Assembly (NCBI GenBank): GCA_017399865.1
Contig: JAFQAT010000055.1
Span: 1 to 54,016 of the forward strand
Direction of reading: 5' to 3'
Length of the DNA stretch: 54,016 nt
DNA from: Bacteroidales bacterium
GTDB lineage: Bacteria; Bacteroidota; Bacteroidia; Bacteroidales; UBA932
Under the pieces are notes generated by a model. The model did no database searches. It was not told where the DNA came from and was given only the letters and a program-made list of their open reading frames with translations. The translations under genes were made by a program, and so were the position numbers. Below are positions 24,416 through 33,344 of this stretch, one piece after another; position 1 is the stretch's first letter; each line of letters opens with the position of its first letter.

Positions 24416-26464
24416 TTACTCAACAAACTTGTAGAGTTCAGGGAAAGCATAGCCGTCCTGACCGTTCTTATCTACATAGCACCTGTAGTAAGCACCATTG
24501 CTTGTGTTTGCATAAAGATAGTAAGCCACATCCTTACCTGAAGGAACGCCACCGATCTTTACACCGGCATCTGTATATTCGAAAGTGAGGTCAAATGCTT
24601 CGTCGCAAAGGAGGCAGCCGTTATGCTGCATACCGAAGTACTTGCCGTCAGAAAATGCCATTGAATATTTTTCGCCGTTCTTTACTACTGTCATAACAGC
24701 AGAAGCAAGGTCTGCGGAAGCCTCGATAGCACCGTCAACGATAGTTACGGCTGCCGTTGCGTTAAGGTCCTTCTTTCCTGAAAGGAGCGAAGCATGAGCA
24801 TTTCCGTCCCAAACGATAAGGTACTTACCGGACCAGTCAGCAGGAGCAGATGTAACCTTTACATACTTGCCAGAGGCAGGAGTTACAGGGGTTTCTTCTT
24901 CGCCACCTTCAGCAGCAGCTTCGTGAGAGATGTAGTATGCAGGACCGCCTACCTGTGCAGTTCCCTTGTACTCAGCTCTTGTACCGACGAGGGTAACCTT
25001 GTCACCTTCCTTGATGCCGAGAGTAGGGAATGACTTGTCGTTCTTTGCAACAGGAGCAACAGTAAGACCGTAAACATATACTGAACCAGTCTCGTCTACG
25101 AGGTCGAAGTTGCCATAGTCACCAGTCTGAAGGTTTGTAACTGTACCAGAGAGCTTGTACCACTTGTCAGCAGCAACAGACTGCGCAAGAAAGTCAGCTA
25201 CCGTAGACTCAGTATGACCTACATGGCTTACATAGTAAGCTGGGCCACCTACCTGTGGAGTGTCCTTGTAAGAAGCTCTTGTACCGATAAGGGTAACAAT
25301 ATCGCCTTCCTTGATGCCGAGGGTTGGGAATGACTTATCATTCTTCTCTACCTGAGTAGCTGTAAGACCATATACATATACTTTACCTGTTGCATCAACG
25401 AGGTCGAAGTTGCCATAGTCGCCAGCCTGGAGGTTAGCTACCTTACCTGTAAGCTTATAGAGAGCTGTTCCCTCTGGAGCTGCGAGGAAGTCAGCGACAG
25501 AAACCTCAGCGATAGCGCCGAGCTGGTCGATGTCTACCATTGCGATATAATCCTTTCCGCCTACATTTACCTTGAAGGTAACGGTAGTCGAACGTGCACC
25601 AGCCTCATTAGCTGCAGCTGTGAGCTCGACAGAAGTCATGCCACCTACAGTACCTGGCTCGCCTGCAGTAAGCCAAGCCGCATCCTCAGGAATAACGATC
25701 TCAAGGTCGCCTTCCTTGATAGTAAGGAGAACTGTAGCAACACCGCCGTCCTTTGGAAGAGCAGTAGCAGGGATCACCTTCTCAGCCTTGATGAGAGACT
25801 TCTCAAGAGAGAGGATAGTCACGTCATCGAAGTTGCCGTATGATGTCCAAGGACCTTCGAATGAGATGATGTCACCAACCTCTGGGCTGAACTGAGTAGG
25901 GTTCATTGAACCATATACATATACAGTTGCAGTACCGTCGTTGATGTAGAAGCATCCGTACTTGTCATAGTTGGTAAGGTCTGTGATGGTACCCTTACAC
26001 TTGTAGACCTTGCCTATGTTGTTCTCCTTGAGAACTGTTGCGCAGTCTGTAAGAGGAACCTCAACCTTTGCAGCCATCTGAAGAACAGTAACCTGCTGTG
26101 TAGCACCTGCACATTCGATGCCGAGATTAAGCTCTCTTGTCTCCTTTGTAGCCTCAGCAGAGAAAGTTACCTTTGTCTCACCGGCAGCACCTGATGTAAC
26201 GTCCACCTTAAGCCATGACGGTGCAGTAGAAGTCACTTTACCATCTTTATCTCTCTGAACAAACTCTGGCCACACATCTTTTATCTCTGCAAACTTCCAG
26301 TCGGCAGTTGCAGTTACAGTAATCTCAGCAGAACCACCGTTCACATCAATAGAAACGGTAGACTGAGAAACCTGTACTTCATCAAGGAATCTCTCCCCTT
26401 CCTGGCAACCCACAAAAGCGAGGGCTGCAACGGCAAGAGCTGTGAAAATATTTCTAAGTTTCAT
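24416..26464 (-). CDS. BACON and OB-fold repeat lipoprotein
   Basis: A lipoprotein (KLRNIFTALAVAALAFVGC). An N-terminal BACON-like domain (TVSIDVNGGSAEITVTATADW) is followed by three OB-fold-like modules, each with YKLxGxVxxLQxGDYGNFDLVD and VYVYG. The last two modules (about 25510-25211 and 25210-24900) are near-identical, each about 100 residues. The C-terminal 130 residues form a beta domain starting SGKYVKVTSAPADW. It lies 18 nt downstream of the TonB-dependent receptor and is probably its surface partner. The ATG at 26464 is chosen because it starts the signal peptide; an in-frame ATG at 26479 also exists. The ligand is unknown. Confidence 0.82.
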   Translation of the reverse strand: MKLRNIFTALAVAALAFVGCQEGERFLDEVQVSQSTVSIDVNGGSAEITVTATADWKFAEIKDVWPEFVQRDKDGKVTSTAPSWLKVDVTSGAAGETKVTFSAEATKETRELNLGIECAGATQQVTVLQMAAKVEVPLTDCATVLKENNIGKVYKCKGTITDLTNYDKYGCFYINDGTATVYVYGSMNPTQFSPEVGDIISFEGPWTSYGNFDDVTILSLEKSLIKAEKVIPATALPKDGGVATVLLTIKEGDLEIVIPEDAAWLTAGEPGTVGGMTSVELTAAANEAGARSTTVTFKVNVGGKDYIAMVDIDQLGAIAEVSVADFLAAPEGTALYKLTGKVANLQAGDYGNFDLVDATGKVYVYGLTATQVEKNDKSFPTLGIKEGDIVTLIGTRASYKDTPQVGGPAYYVSHVGHTESTVADFLAQSVAADKWYKLSGTVTNLQTGDYGNFDLVDETGSVYVYGLTVAPVAKNDKSFPTLGIKEGDKVTLVGTRAEYKGTAQVGGPAYYISHEAAAEGGEEETPVTPASGKYVKVTSAPADWSGKYLIVWDGNAHASLLSGKKDLNATAAVTIVDGAIEASADLASAVMTVVKNGEKYSMAFSDGKYFGMQHNGCLLCDEAFDLTFEYTDAGVKIGGVPSGKDVAYYLYANTSNGAYYRCYVDKNGQDGYAFPELYKFVE

Positions 26465-26482
26465 ATTATTCCCGATCATAAA

Positions 26483-29400
26483 TTAGTTAAACATATACTT
26501 GATACCAACTGAAGCATACCAGCACTGACCGATACCTACTGAAGGGATCCACTTCTGAGTTGAAGGGTTTACAGCTGCTGGAGTAGAGAATGTAGCATAA
26601 CCGTCTGCATCGTAGCCCTCATACTTGAGGATACGTCCTTCACCAAGAGCAGGGTTCATGTACTGGAATACACCCCAGTTAGAGTTGAAGAGGTTAAGGA
26701 TATTCTTGAAGTCAACATTGAGCTGAAGGATGTTGGTAGTCTTGCCTGCCTTTACCTTGAAGTCATGCTTGTAGCTGAAGTCGAGTCTGTGGAGCCAAGG
26801 AGCGTGAACGCTGTAAGCCTCTGCGTACTTGCCCTGGTTCTGGCTGAGATACTCATCTGCGTGAACGAAGTCCATGAAACGCTTCTCATCGTCAGCCGAT
26901 ACGAAACGGAACTCTCTGTTTGCAACCTGCTCGTCTGTAGGGATGTAGATGAGGTCATAGTTGTAACCGTCACCGTTCATGTCGTTAGCTGTCAGGTAAG
27001 TGTAGTTTCCGCTTCTGGTTGCCTCATATATAAGGCTGAAGTGGTTTCCGCTCTTGTCGCTATGAGTTACAGATGCGATGAAACGGTCTGGAGTCACATA
27101 CTCTGAGTTGTGGAGACCAGGATCGTTAGGACCATAGATTGTACCCATATAGTTCAATACTGAAGAAGCGTTTGAACCAGGCATACCTGTGAGTTCCTTT
27201 GACACTGTGTGTGTATATGCAGCCATGAGAGAGAGACCCTCGACTGGACGCATGTTCATAGTGAGTGTTCCTGAGTAACCGTAACCCTTGTTAGTGTTCT
27301 CGAGGACATATGCTGCCGGAAGGTTGTTACCTGCCGCATCCTTCTGCTGGAAGTCCTTGTAAAGAGGACGGTTGTCAGCACCGTTGAGTCTTGGGAAACC
27401 GTTTGCTGACTTCACGCTCCAGTCACGGATTACAACGCCATTTATAGTCTTGTTGAGGATACCCTCAGCGCTGATGGTGAATGGGAATGGTGTAGGAACA
27501 TTGAAATCGATAGCCAATGAGGTCTTCCATACCTGAGGCATCTTGAATTTAGGATCCACTGCTGAAATCTCGGCAGGAACTGTACCATCCTTTGGAGAGA
27601 TCTTGTTAGGATAACCCATTGAAATGAGTTTTTCAAGGAGTTCCTCACGCATAAGGAGACCGCCTGCGAACTGGCTCATGTCAGTCTGTACACCGCCGTT
27701 CTTTCCGGTTCCGTTAAGCTTCGCCTGATACTGGACCATACCTGAGTTGGTAGGCATGTTGGTAAAGAACACCAGAGGGAGACGGCCAGAGAAGAGACCC
27801 GTACCTCCACGGAACTTGATTGTATTGTTACCGAATACGTCCCAAGAGAAACCGACACGTGGAGAAAGCGTGATGGTAGAAGATGGCCACTTGCCTGTGT
27901 CAATGTGACGCTTCTCGCCGTCAACGATGTACTCGAGGTCATAAATGGCCTGGTTTGTCATGAGGTCCTGGTTGTCGAAGAAGAGACCGTCAACACGAAG
28001 ACCCGCTGTAACCTTGAGGTTATCTGAGTAGTTCCACTCGTCTTGTGCATAGACACCTGCCTTATGGAATCTTACACGTGCTGCAGGGTTAGCCTCGCCG
28101 TCATAACCGTAAGTAAGACAAACGACTTCAGGAGCTGCACCGTTAATGAAGTCATCAAGGCTGTTGTAACGATAGTAACCTGTACCGTTTCTCATGTATG
28201 AGTTGTCGGCCATCTGATATTCGTAGTTCAGACCTGCAGTGAACTTGTGGTCACCTGCATAATATGTAAGGTCATCCTTGATGCTGAGGTGGGTGTTGTG
28301 CACACCGTTGTTCCATGTGAAGAGCTCGTATCCGAGAGCAATGTAAGGAAGAACAGAACTTCCGTCATCCTTACGGATGTCAACGAACGGCATGTCGCTT
28401 GAGTTTGTGCCACGCATGTCATCGAGCTTCGAATAAGTCGCGAGGAACTGGTTCGACACGTTGTCGCCGAGACGGCTGTTGAGGTCGAAAGACAATGTGC
28501 TCACGAGGTTGTCCATAGAGTAGAGTGAGTTAGCATATGCCATACCATACTCTGAGAAACGGCTGAATCCTGAACGAGGACCACCGTCCATTGAAGAACC
28601 GTTTGTAGCGTTCCAAGCCTGGTTGAGAGTGTAGTTATATCTTACGGCAAGCTTATGGTTGTCGTTGATGTTCCAGTCGATACGCGCAAGGAACTTGGTA
28701 TTGCTCTCAGTTGCAGGGAAATCTGTCCATGAACCGGTATCATATCCGTACTTCTCCTTTACGAAGTTCGAAACCTTCTCGAGGTCAGCGAGAGTAGTAC
28801 GTGAAATCTTTCCATCAGGATTAGCTATACCGTTGCCGTCAGCATCAACATCAGAAGTTCCTCTCCATCTGTTAACCACTGTAGGAATGGTAGAGTACTC
28901 TGCGTTCACAAAGAAGAAGAGCTTGTTCTTGATGATAGGTCCGCCGAGAGTGAAACCGTAAGTAGTGTTGCGGTCCTTGTCACGTGCACCTGAAACCTCC
29001 TTGCCTGCTACGATGTTACCACGCATGTTCTCGTTGCGGTGATATACATATGCAGAACCCTTGAGGGTGTTTGTACCTGACTTTGTGATGGCGTTCACAC
29101 CACCACCTATGAAGTTGGTCTGGCGCACGTCATATGGAGAGATAACCACCTGCATCTCCTCGATTGCATCGATAGAGATAGGGTTTCCACCACCTGGAAG
29201 ATTTGATGAAAGACCGAAGTTATTGTTGAAGTTCGCTCCGTCGACTGTGAAGTTTGCTGTACGTCCGTCAGCTCCTGCGAAGCTCATGCCGTTACCTCCG
29301 TATGGAGAAAGTCTTGTAACGTCAGTAATGTCTCGGCTTACTGTAGGAACCGCAGAGATCTCGTTGCTTGAGATGTTGGTTGCAGAACCCATCTTCTGAG

Positions 29401-29794
29401 CAGAGAACTTTGAAGCTGCGACGCCGATTACCATGGCCTCGCCGAGCATCTGAGTGTCCTCGTTAAGTTCAGCGTTCAAAGAGAATGTCTCTGCAAGCTG
29501 AAGGTTAAGATCTGTAAAAGTCACAGTCTGGAATCCCAGGCATGAGACCTCAACTGTGTAAGGGCCGCCGGCACGCATACCGTTGATAGTATAACGTCCT
29601 GACTCGTTGGTGATGACAGGGTAAACAGTACCTGAAGGAGTGTGGGTAGCAATCACTGCTGCGCCCACTACAGGCTCTCCGTTTCCGTCAACAACGCGTC
29701 CACCCAGAGCTGATGTGGTCACCTGTGCAAAGGCAGCCACGCTCACAAGCATCGCTGCAAACACAGCGAAAATACACTTAATTGTTTGTTTCAT
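26483..29794 (-). CDS. TonB-dependent receptor with carboxypeptidase-regulatory-like N-domain (Oar-like)
   Basis: A 1103-residue outer-membrane protein with signal peptide MKQTIKCIFAVFAAMLVSVA. Residues about 24-115 are the CarboxypepD_reg-like domain (GGRVVDGNGEPVVGAAVIA). The plug follows at about 125-250 (RDITDVTRLSPY, IDAIEEMQVVISPYDVRQ), then the long beta-barrel. The RTANFTVDGANFNNNFG and GGGVNAITKSGTN motifs fit the Oar-like branch rather than SusC. The gene downstream encodes a lipoprotein, as is common for such receptors, though not a SusD-like one. The substrate is not predictable. Confidence 0.92.
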   Translation of the reverse strand: MKQTIKCIFAVFAAMLVSVAAFAQVTTSALGGRVVDGNGEPVVGAAVIATHTPSGTVYPVITNESGRYTINGMRAGGPYTVEVSCLGFQTVTFTDLNLQLAETFSLNAELNEDTQMLGEAMVIGVAASKFSAQKMGSATNISSNEISAVPTVSRDITDVTRLSPYGGNGMSFAGADGRTANFTVDGANFNNNFGLSSNLPGGGNPISIDAIEEMQVVISPYDVRQTNFIGGGVNAITKSGTNTLKGSAYVYHRNENMRGNIVAGKEVSGARDKDRNTTYGFTLGGPIIKNKLFFFVNAEYSTIPTVVNRWRGTSDVDADGNGIANPDGKISRTTLADLEKVSNFVKEKYGYDTGSWTDFPATESNTKFLARIDWNINDNHKLAVRYNYTLNQAWNATNGSSMDGGPRSGFSRFSEYGMAYANSLYSMDNLVSTLSFDLNSRLGDNVSNQFLATYSKLDDMRGTNSSDMPFVDIRKDDGSSVLPYIALGYELFTWNNGVHNTHLSIKDDLTYYAGDHKFTAGLNYEYQMADNSYMRNGTGYYRYNSLDDFINGAAPEVVCLTYGYDGEANPAARVRFHKAGVYAQDEWNYSDNLKVTAGLRVDGLFFDNQDLMTNQAIYDLEYIVDGEKRHIDTGKWPSSTITLSPRVGFSWDVFGNNTIKFRGGTGLFSGRLPLVFFTNMPTNSGMVQYQAKLNGTGKNGGVQTDMSQFAGGLLMREELLEKLISMGYPNKISPKDGTVPAEISAVDPKFKMPQVWKTSLAIDFNVPTPFPFTISAEGILNKTINGVVIRDWSVKSANGFPRLNGADNRPLYKDFQQKDAAGNNLPAAYVLENTNKGYGYSGTLTMNMRPVEGLSLMAAYTHTVSKELTGMPGSNASSVLNYMGTIYGPNDPGLHNSEYVTPDRFIASVTHSDKSGNHFSLIYEATRSGNYTYLTANDMNGDGYNYDLIYIPTDEQVANREFRFVSADDEKRFMDFVHADEYLSQNQGKYAEAYSVHAPWLHRLDFSYKHDFKVKAGKTTNILQLNVDFKNILNLFNSNWGVFQYMNPALGEGRILKYEGYDADGYATFSTPAAVNPSTQKWIPSVGIGQCWYASVGIKYMFN

Positions 29795-29920
29795 AACGGT
29801 TTAATAGTTGTTAATAGGATATTTATGCCGCGAAGATACAACATTTTAGCGATGTTATGAAATTTTATGAAGGTTTTTAACACCTTTGAAACAACAAATT
29901 AATGATTTGTTACAAAACCA

Positions 29921-29950
29921 TTTGCATATCGAAATTTTTGTATATCTTTG
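29921..29950 (+). promoter_or_regulatory. metK promoter
   Basis: TTTG at 29921-29924 and TATCTTTG at 29943-29950, 18 nt apart, close to the Bacteroidetes -33/-7 pattern. It would start transcription just before the SAM-II riboswitch. Confidence 0.7.
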
Positions 29951-29964
29951 CGCCCCGAAAACTT

Positions 29965-30016
29965 GAGATGTGGAGAGATTTGCCTGCTTGCAACCACGTT
30001 AAAAAATGCTAAAAAT
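29965..30016 (+). ncRNA. SAM-II riboswitch upstream of metK
   Basis: The sequence matches the SAM-II pseudoknot layout. Stem P1 is ATGTGG (29968-29973) with CCACGT (29994-29999). Its loop has GAGATTTG then CCTGCTTGCAA, and the 3' strand is TTAAAAAATGCTAAAA (29999-30014). The known SAM-II has the same UGAUUU, UUGCAA and GCUAAAAA blocks in that order. It senses S-adenosylmethionine and would repress metK, the SAM synthetase. The switch lies 5' of the inverted repeat at 30095-30126. The call is by eye, not by covariance model. Confidence 0.87.
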
Positions 30017-30094
30017 CATACGATGTTTTTGTGTTTTTGTGACGGCTCCGCATTTCTGTGGGGCTTATTTTATTATACACCAGCAACTTACGCA

Positions 30095-30126
30095 AAATCG
30101 CCTGAGGCAAATGGCGCAGGCGATTT
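30095..30126 (+). promoter_or_regulatory. Leader inverted repeat before metK
   Basis: AAATCGCCTG (30095-30104) pairs perfectly with CAGGCGATTT (30117-30126). No T run follows, so it is not a standard terminator. It lies between the riboswitch and the metK ATG and may be part of the expression platform. The rest of the 29795-30167 gap shows only the promoter and riboswitch. Confidence 0.5.
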
Positions 30127-30167
30127 AACAGAAGTGATTGATTGACAGAATATTATAGAATACGGAT

Positions 30168-31487
30168 ATGAATTATCTTTTTACATCAGAATCAGTATCG
30201 GAAGGACATCCTGACAAGGTGTCCGACCAGATTTCAGACGCGATCCTCGACGAGTTTCTTCGCCAGGACCCTGAGTCCAAAGTGGCATGCGAGACATTCT
30301 GCAGCACAGGCCTCGTGGTAGTAGGCGGCGAGGTACGCTCGGAAGACGCATACGTGGACATCCCTAAGACTGTCCGCAGGGTAATCAACAAGATCGGCTA
30401 CAACAAGGCAGAATACATGTTCGACGGCAATTCATGCGGCATCCTCTCCGCTCTTCACGAGCAGAGCGTGGACATCAACCGCGGAGTCGTGGGAGAGGAC
30501 GCAGACGCGCAGGGAGCCGGCGACCAGGGAATGATGTTCGGCTACGCATGCCGCGACACGGAAGAGTACATGCCTCTTCCTCTCGCGCTCGCCCACCAGG
30601 CCCTCCTGATGCTCGCGAAGATCCGCAAGACCCAGCCGGAGCTCATGCCGTACCTCCGTCCGGACTCGAAGTCGCAGTTCACCATCGAATATGACGGCGA
30701 CACGAATGAACCTGTACGTGTACATACCATCGTGATCTCGACCCAGCATGACGAGTTCACCCCTGCAAGCCTCGGCAACATGTCGTATGCAGACGGATGC
30801 GCGCAGTTCGGCCAGAAGAGGGTGGACGAGGAGATGCAGAAGAAGATCCGCGAGGACGTGCAGAACATCCTCCTTCCTATGCTCATAGAGACGCTCGCAC
30901 CGGAGACCGCAGCCCTCTTCAAGGGCGACTATATCCTCCATGTGAACCCTACAGGAAAGTTCGTGATCGGAGGTCCTCACGGAGACACAGGTCTTACCGG
31001 ACGCAAGATCATCGTGGACACATACGGCGGCAAGGGCGCACACGGCGGCGGAGCATTCTCAGGAAAGGACCCGTCGAAGGTAGACCGTTCGGCAGCATAT
31101 GCTGCACGCTACATCGCGAAGAACATGGTGGCGGCAGGAGTGGCCAGAGAGATGCTCGTCCAGGTGTCATACGCCATCGGAGTGGCACGCCCGCTCAGCA
31201 TTTTCGTCAACACATACGGAACTGCAGCTGAAGGACTTAGTGACGCAGTGATCGCACAGAAGATAAGCGAGATCTTCGACCTCCGTCCTGCAAAGATCAT
31301 CGAGAAGTTCGGTCTCAAGAAGCCGATCTACGAGCCTACCGCATCCTACGGACATGTAGGACGCACCCCATACAAGGCATCGGTTACAATAAGACGTGAC
31401 GGAAAGAACGTACAGGAACTCGTACAGTTCTTCGGATGGGAGCTCCTCGACTCTGTCGACATGGTTCGCTCCGCCTTCAATCTGTAA
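30168..31487 (+). CDS. metK: S-adenosylmethionine synthetase
   Basis: Makes SAM from methionine and ATP. The N-terminal signature [29 protein letters not shown] and the C-terminal [20 protein letters not shown] are intact. The length of 439 residues is slightly longer than the about 385 of E. coli, as is usual in Bacteroidetes. It is controlled by the SAM-II riboswitch upstream (29965-30016), giving feedback by its own product. A strong terminator follows at 31520-31553. Confidence 0.98.
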   Translation: MNYLFTSESVSEGHPDKVSDQISDAILDEFLRQDPESKVACETFCSTGLVVVGGEVRSEDAYVDIPKTVRRVINKIGYNKAEYMFDGNSCGILSALHEQSVDINRGVVGEDADAQGAGDQGMMFGYACRDTEEYMPLPLALAHQALLMLAKIRKTQPELMPYLRPDSKSQFTIEYDGDTNEPVRVHTIVISTQHDEFTPASLGNMSYADGCAQFGQKRVDEEMQKKIREDVQNILLPMLIETLAPETAALFKGDYILHVNPTGKFVIGGPHGDTGLTGRKIIVDTYGGKGAHGGGAFSGKDPSKVDRSAAYAARYIAKNMVAAGVAREMLVQVSYAIGVARPLSIFVNTYGTAAEGLSDAVIAQKISEIFDLRPAKIIEKFGLKKPIYEPTASYGHVGRTPYKASVTIRRDGKNVQELVQFFGWELLDSVDMVRSAFNL

Positions 31488-31519
31488 TCCACAAGCCACT
31501 GCACATCAGACACTTACGC

Positions 31520-31560
31520 AAACTGCGTGCTCCCCTTCGGCAGCACGCAGTTTTTATATA
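31520..31560 (+). terminator. Rho-independent terminator after metK
   Basis: AAACTGCGTGCT pairs perfectly with AGCACGCAGTTT across a CCCCTTCGGC loop, followed by TTATATAA. Confidence 0.9.
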
Positions 31561-31599
31561 ACGCTGATTTGCAATGCTTTACATTTTGGGACTACGGAG

Positions 31600-32049
31600 C
31601 TACAGGCGTTCCATCTCGCGGCGGAGGTCCTTCTCCTTGATGGAAGCGCGCTTGTCATATTCCTTCTTACCGCGGGCAAGAGCTATCAGAAGCTTGGCAT
31701 AGCCGTTATCGGCGACATACAGTTTGACTCCAACGATAGTCAGTCCCTTTTCCTTGACTGCGCGTTGGAGTTTATTCAATTCCTTGCGGCTCAGAAGAAG
31801 CTTGCGGTCGCGGCGAGGGTCATGCTTCCCCCAGCTGCCCCACCAGTATTCCGCGACATGCATATTCTTGACATACAGTTCGTTGCCGCTGAAATAGCAG
31901 AAAGCATCCACCAGCGATGCCTTGCCCGCCCTGATGGACTTTATCTCTGTACCGGTAAGCACAATTCCCGCCTGGAAGGTCTCGATGAACTCATAGTCAA
32001 ACGACGCCCTCCTGTTCTTTATCTCTACACTGCTTTTTGCTTTCGGCAT
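31600..32049 (-). CDS. smpB: SsrA-binding protein
   Basis: Binds tmRNA and brings it to stalled ribosomes for trans-translation. The N-terminal [27 protein letters not shown] and the basic C-terminal tail [15 protein letters not shown] are signatures. Length is 149 residues from the ATG at 32049 ([12 protein letters not shown]). An upstream ATG at 32082 would lie on the promoter side of the -7 box at 32072-32079, so 32049 is preferred. Confidence 0.96.
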   Translation of the reverse strand: MPKAKSSVEIKNRRASFDYEFIETFQAGIVLTGTEIKSIRAGKASLVDAFCYFSGNELYVKNMHVAEYWWGSWGKHDPRRDRKLLLSRKELNKLQRAVKEKGLTIVGVKLYVADNGYAKLLIALARGKKEYDKRASIKEKDLRREMERL

Positions 32050-32071
32050 AATCTTCAATCTTAAACAAGGG

Positions 32072-32099
32072 CAAAGATACATCTTTTTGCCTATCTTTG
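32072..32099. promoter_or_regulatory. Divergent -7 boxes for smpB and miaA paralogue 2
   Basis: Minus strand: TATCTTTG (32079-32072) serves smpB. Plus strand: TATCTTTG (32092-32099) serves miaA, whose ATG begins 7 nt later at 32107, implying a nearly leaderless mRNA. Confidence 0.65.
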
Positions 32100-32106
32100 T
32101 GCAATC

Positions 32107-33189
32107 ATGGCAAAGAAAGCGTTCACACCGATTCCACCGATGGCAGAGCTCCCGCCTGCAGAGGAAATCAACGTCAGGGAGGTTCTTGACAAATATCTTA
32201 CCGGAGAAATCGACCTGATTTGTGTCCTGGGGCCCACCGCCTCCGGCAAGACCCGCTATGCCGTCAAGCTTGCCAGGGAGATCAACGCCCTGCTGGCAGA
32301 CCCTTCTGCCGAGGCGTCAGCAAAAGAAAAGCGTGCTACCCCCCTGGCCGCAGGGGGAGGGGCCCGCTCCGAAGGAGTGGGAGGGGTTCTTTTCGTTGCT
32401 GATGGCTCGGCAGAAGGAGCAGGCGCAGAGATAATCTCGGCAGATTCCAGGCAGGTCTACAGGGGAATGGACATCGGAACCGGAAAGGATCTGTCTGAAT
32501 ATGAGGAGATTCCGTACCATCTCATGGACATTGTGGACGCAGGTACCAAATACAACATCTTCGAATATCAGAGGGACTTCGAAAGGGCATATAAGGACAT
32601 TTTGGACCGCGGCGGGATCCCGATCCTGTGCGGCGGCAGCGGCCTGTACATCGAGGCCGCCACATGCGGCTACTCGCTGCCCGAAGTGCCGCCGGATCCT
32701 GAGCTGAGGGCAGAGCTTGAAAAGAAAAGCGACGACGAACTGATCGCACAGCTCGCCTCCCTAAAACCCCTCCACAACACCACCGACTACGACACGCGCA
32801 AGCGTCTCATAAGAGCCTTGGAGATAGCACTTTACGAAGCGGAGCACCCCGTAACACGCACCTCCTTCCTCCCGAAGAACACATATTACATCGGCACATT
32901 GGTCACCCGCGAAGAACGCAACGCCCGCATAGACCGGAGGCTTGACGCCCGTCTTGAGGAAGGCATGACCGAAGAGATCCGCGGCCTGCTCGAAAGCATC
33001 CCGGCGGAAGACCTGATCTACTATGGACTTGAGTACAAGTTCGTCACCCTCCACCTGACCGGAGAGCTCACCTTCGACCAGATGCGCACCCAGCTCGCCA
33101 CCGCCATCCACCAGTTCGCAAAACGCCAGATGACATGGTTCCGCGGCATGGAGCGCAAGGGCATCCGCATCCATTGGACGAAAATCTGA
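32107..33189 (+). CDS. miaA: tRNA dimethylallyltransferase, paralogue 2, with in-frame insertion
   Basis: A second MiaA with P-loop GPTASGKT at 42-49 and intact [18 protein letters not shown] at 112-129. Its C-terminus [15 protein letters not shown] is the usual end. Residues 62-107 ([10 protein letters not shown] through GSAEGAGA) are an extra segment between helix 1 and strand 2, rich in Gly/Ala. That stretch is encoded by a family B nested hairpin (32302-32417) whose arms are inverted. Removing it would rejoin EINA to EIISADSRQ, the normal MiaA sequence. An N-terminal extension of about 37 residues precedes the P-loop. Whether the enzyme tolerates the insert is unknown. Confidence 0.93.
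   Translation: MAKKAFTPIPPMAELPPAEEINVREVLDKYLTGEIDLICVLGPTASGKTRYAVKLAREINALLADPSAEASAKEKRATPLAAGGGARSEGVGGVLFVADGSAEGAGAEIISADSRQVYRGMDIGTGKDLSEYEEIPYHLMDIVDAGTKYNIFEYQRDFERAYKDILDRGGIPILCGGSGLYIEAATCGYSLPEVPPDPELRAELEKKSDDELIAQLASLKPLHNTTDYDTRKRLIRALEIALYEAEHPVTRTSFLPKNTYYIGTLVTREERNARIDRRLDARLEEGMTEEIRGLLESIPAEDLIYYGLEYKFVTLHLTGELTFDQMRTQLATAIHQFAKRQMTWFRGMERKGIRIHWTKI
32302..32417. repeat. Family B nested hairpin inside miaA paralogue 2, copy B4
   Basis: Arms 32302-32331 and 32389-32417 are inverted repeats sharing CCTTCTGCCGAG, TCAGCAA and GAAAAG. They enclose a core with CCCCCTGGCCGCAGGGGG and GGAGGGGCCCGCTCCGAAGG, the family B pattern. The arms extend loosely outwards (CGCC..TGCT). 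The element keeps the reading frame. Confidence 0.8.
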
Positions 33190-33190
33190 C

Positions 33191-33240
33191 ACTTTTTCCA
33201 CTTTTCTGCTACTTTTTCCACTTTTTTGTCACATTTCCCA
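33191..33240. repeat. 20-bp tandem repeat upstream of the fimbrial operon
   Basis: ACTTTTTCCACTTTTCTGCT at 33191 is repeated at 33211 (ACTTTTTCCACTTTTTTGTC), with a partial third copy at 33231. It begins 1 nt after the miaA stop and lies about 40 nt before the -7 box at 33272. Confidence 0.75.
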
Positions 33241-33271
33241 ACTTAAATGTACGCGCGCGCAAATATTTTCG

Positions 33272-33279
33272 TATATTTG
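33272..33279 (+). promoter_or_regulatory. -7 box for the fimbrial operon
   Basis: TATATTTG, an exact TAnnTTTG match, about 65 nt before the ATG at 33345. No clear -33 element. Confidence 0.55.
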
Positions 33280-33344
33280 TGTTTCATGCGCTACTGTTGT
33301 TTGCAAGGAGCGCTTTAGGTTTTGTTTTAGACAGGAAATCGCTG

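Noticed and set aside
29831-29838. A -7 box for the TonB-dependent receptor (TATCTTCG, minus strand)
   Set aside because: One mismatch from the consensus and no -33 partner; plausible but not firm enough to list as a feature.
29948-30145. A 65-codon plus-strand frame in the metK leader
   Set aside because: It overlaps the SAM-II riboswitch and lacks a start context; the conserved blocks are RNA, not protein.
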